Shown here: in pieces, positions 19,743 to 20,847 of the stretch
Numbering within the stretch: the first letter of the stretch is position 1
Layout of the letters: the number at the start of each line of letters is the position of its first letter
Source of the DNA: Ichthyophonus hoferi
Lineage: Eukaryota; Opisthokonta; Ichthyosporea; Ichthyophonida; Ichthyophonidae
NCBI GenBank assembly: GCA_002751075.1
Contig: NAOQ01000728.1
Location: 5,849 to 26,695 of the forward strand
DNA: 20,847 bases
Direction: 5' to 3'
Program-made: the position numbers and the translations under genes
The notes under the pieces: model-generated
Seen by the model: only the letters and a program-made list of their open reading frames with translations
Told to the model about the DNA's origin: nothing
Database searches by the model: none

Positions 19743-20847
19743 ATGGGTCAAACACTCTCGGAACCTGTGACAGAAAAGCATACAGAGTATGGTGAGAATG
19801 AAAAGTTTGCTTATGCTGCCTCTTCTATGCAAGGGTGGCGTATCACCATGGAGGATGCGCATGCGGCAGAGTTGAAGCTAGAGGGAGATGAAGAGGCTAG
19901 TTTCTTTGCTGTGTATGATGGACATGGAGGTATATTTTAATGTTTTGTAAAGAAAGAGATATTGATCAATAATAGACAATAGGAAACTATATCTACCTGT
20001 ATACCTAACTTTTTCATCCTAACTTTTTAACTTTTTCTCATTCTCTCATGGTTTCCTTGTCTTGGTTGTATGCACGAGTTAATTAATGTCATTTTAATGT
20101 TTGTAGCCATGTTTCAAGTCAATTATTATCTTTGCGCCCCTCCTGTCAATGCATTTATTCATATTGGTATAATCTTAAACTGTACCAACAATCCTATCTC
20201 TAATAAGCAGAGACTATTTTACTAAAAATTTCTCATATTCTACCACAAAGAGATAGATAAAATTTGTTTTTCATTGAGCCATGATATTCTATGCGTGAAG
20301 AGGTCACGAAAGACATGTTTTGACATAGCATACACGTATATTATAAGTATTATTTCTATAGTTACTATAAAATTATGTTATTTTGTAATATTTAATTTGC
20401 ATTAGTTTAGAATTTAACACCACACAAAGTTAAACAGTAAAAAGACTTTCAAAAACCATTGTAGCTTATATCTTACCCGTATCATGTTAGTTCTATTATA
20501 TACTATACTAAACTACTATCTATATTGTATACTATACGGCAATCACCCATAGACCAACTGTATTACACCTCTTAATCCTTGTATCTTCTCTCCTTATTAT
20601 TCTCTCCTATCATTATTGTACATACATATATCAAAATGACCCAAAAATGAATACATATTTAACAAGTGTCAAACGATTCGTGTGGAAGAAACTACCTTAA
20701 CCAATCACAGATAAAACCTAAACCAGTATAATTTTTTCTAAATTTTAACCTACTATATTCTTTATCCTATCCTACTATACTCTATTCTACTATACTCTTT
20801 CTACTTTACTCTTTATTATACTCTTTTTGCTGTACTCCTTCTATACT
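19743..20847 (+). CDS. PTC2: PP2C-type Ser/Thr phosphatase (Ptc2/Ptc3-like), first exon; continues past the right edge
   Basis: The ATG at 19743 (aaaccATGG) opens exon 1, 19743-19929, which encodes 62 residues plus one base and ends at GGAG|GTATAT; the rest of the span is intron 1. [12 protein letters not shown] is the fungal Ptc2/Ptc3 N-terminus. SMQGWR (28-33) and MEDAH (36-40) form the first PP2C motif, with Glu37 and Asp38. FFAVYDGHG (54-62) carries the metal-binding Asp59-Gly60. PP2C enzymes are monomeric Mn/Mg-dependent phosphatases; yeast and fission yeast Ptc2/Ptc3 act on stress MAP kinase and checkpoint kinase pathways. Gly2 with Ser6 fits the N-myristoylation pattern. Metal ligands and catalytic residues further along lie beyond the window. 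I found no exon 2 before 20847, so intron 1 is at least 918 bp. Family is secure; the Ptc2 versus Ptc3 assignment is not. Confidence 0.88.
19930..20847 (+). other. Intron 1 of the phosphatase gene (left part)
   Basis: AT-rich intron sequence. From about 20490 it becomes rich in TACTATA and CTTT strings, and 20745-20847 is almost entirely TACTATACTCT-like pyrimidine-rich text. In NC2-alpha such tracts sit just before 3' splice sites, so exon 2 may begin shortly after the window ends. No exon encoding the PP2C sequence after DGHGG is seen here. Confidence 0.6.

Overview
This window is AT-rich nuclear DNA from an intron-rich eukaryote. It holds one complete gene on each strand, the first exon of a third gene that runs off the right edge, and the first exon of a fourth at the left. 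A fungus or close relative is the most likely source. The PP2C-type phosphatase at the right begins MGQTLSEP and continues [13 protein letters not shown], which is the N-terminus I know from fungal Ptc2/Ptc3 (from memory; no search was run). Introns of about 240-1090 bp and multi-kilobase intergenic spaces would be long for most fungi, so an early-diverging lineage with an expanded genome is my best inference. The lineage cannot be fixed from this sequence.

Layout. (1) 811-992, minus: first exon of a small C2H2-like zinc-finger protein; later exons are uncertain or lie off the left edge. (2) 993-3365: intergenic, with a cluster of CCAAT boxes and an unexplained plus-strand open frame at 3133-3309. 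(3) 3366-8194, minus: a six-exon FUS/EWS/TAF15 (FET)-type RNA-binding protein of 335 aa, ordered RRM, RGG, RanBP2 zinc finger, RGG, C-terminal PY nuclear localisation signal. (4) 8195-11531: a 3.3-kb spacer between divergent genes, built partly from old degenerate repeat copies. (5) 11532-15244, plus: an eight-exon gene for NC2-alpha (DRAP1/Bur6), 277 aa, with an H2A-type histone fold, an AT-hook and a conserved acidic C-terminus. (6) 15245-19742: intergenic, with a poly(A) signal, a perfect 10-bp-arm hairpin, a (TATAA)n tract and a ten-copy 15-bp minisatellite. (7) 19743-20847, plus: exon 1 of the phosphatase and the start of a long first intron.

Exon boundaries were chosen so that GT-AG sites, reading phase and family homology all agree. 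Both complete genes assemble without an internal stop or frame conflict. NC2-alpha with NC2-beta represses TBP-dependent initiation, and FET proteins act in transcription and RNA processing. The two genes lie head to head, but nothing here shows co-regulation. I saw no tRNA, rRNA, CRISPR array, intact transposon or virus-like element. The clearest observations beyond the gene calls are the FET architecture without a low-complexity N-terminus, the AT-hook in NC2-alpha, the strand-oriented pyrimidine tracts in introns, and the degenerate repeat family at 8.9-10.5 kb.
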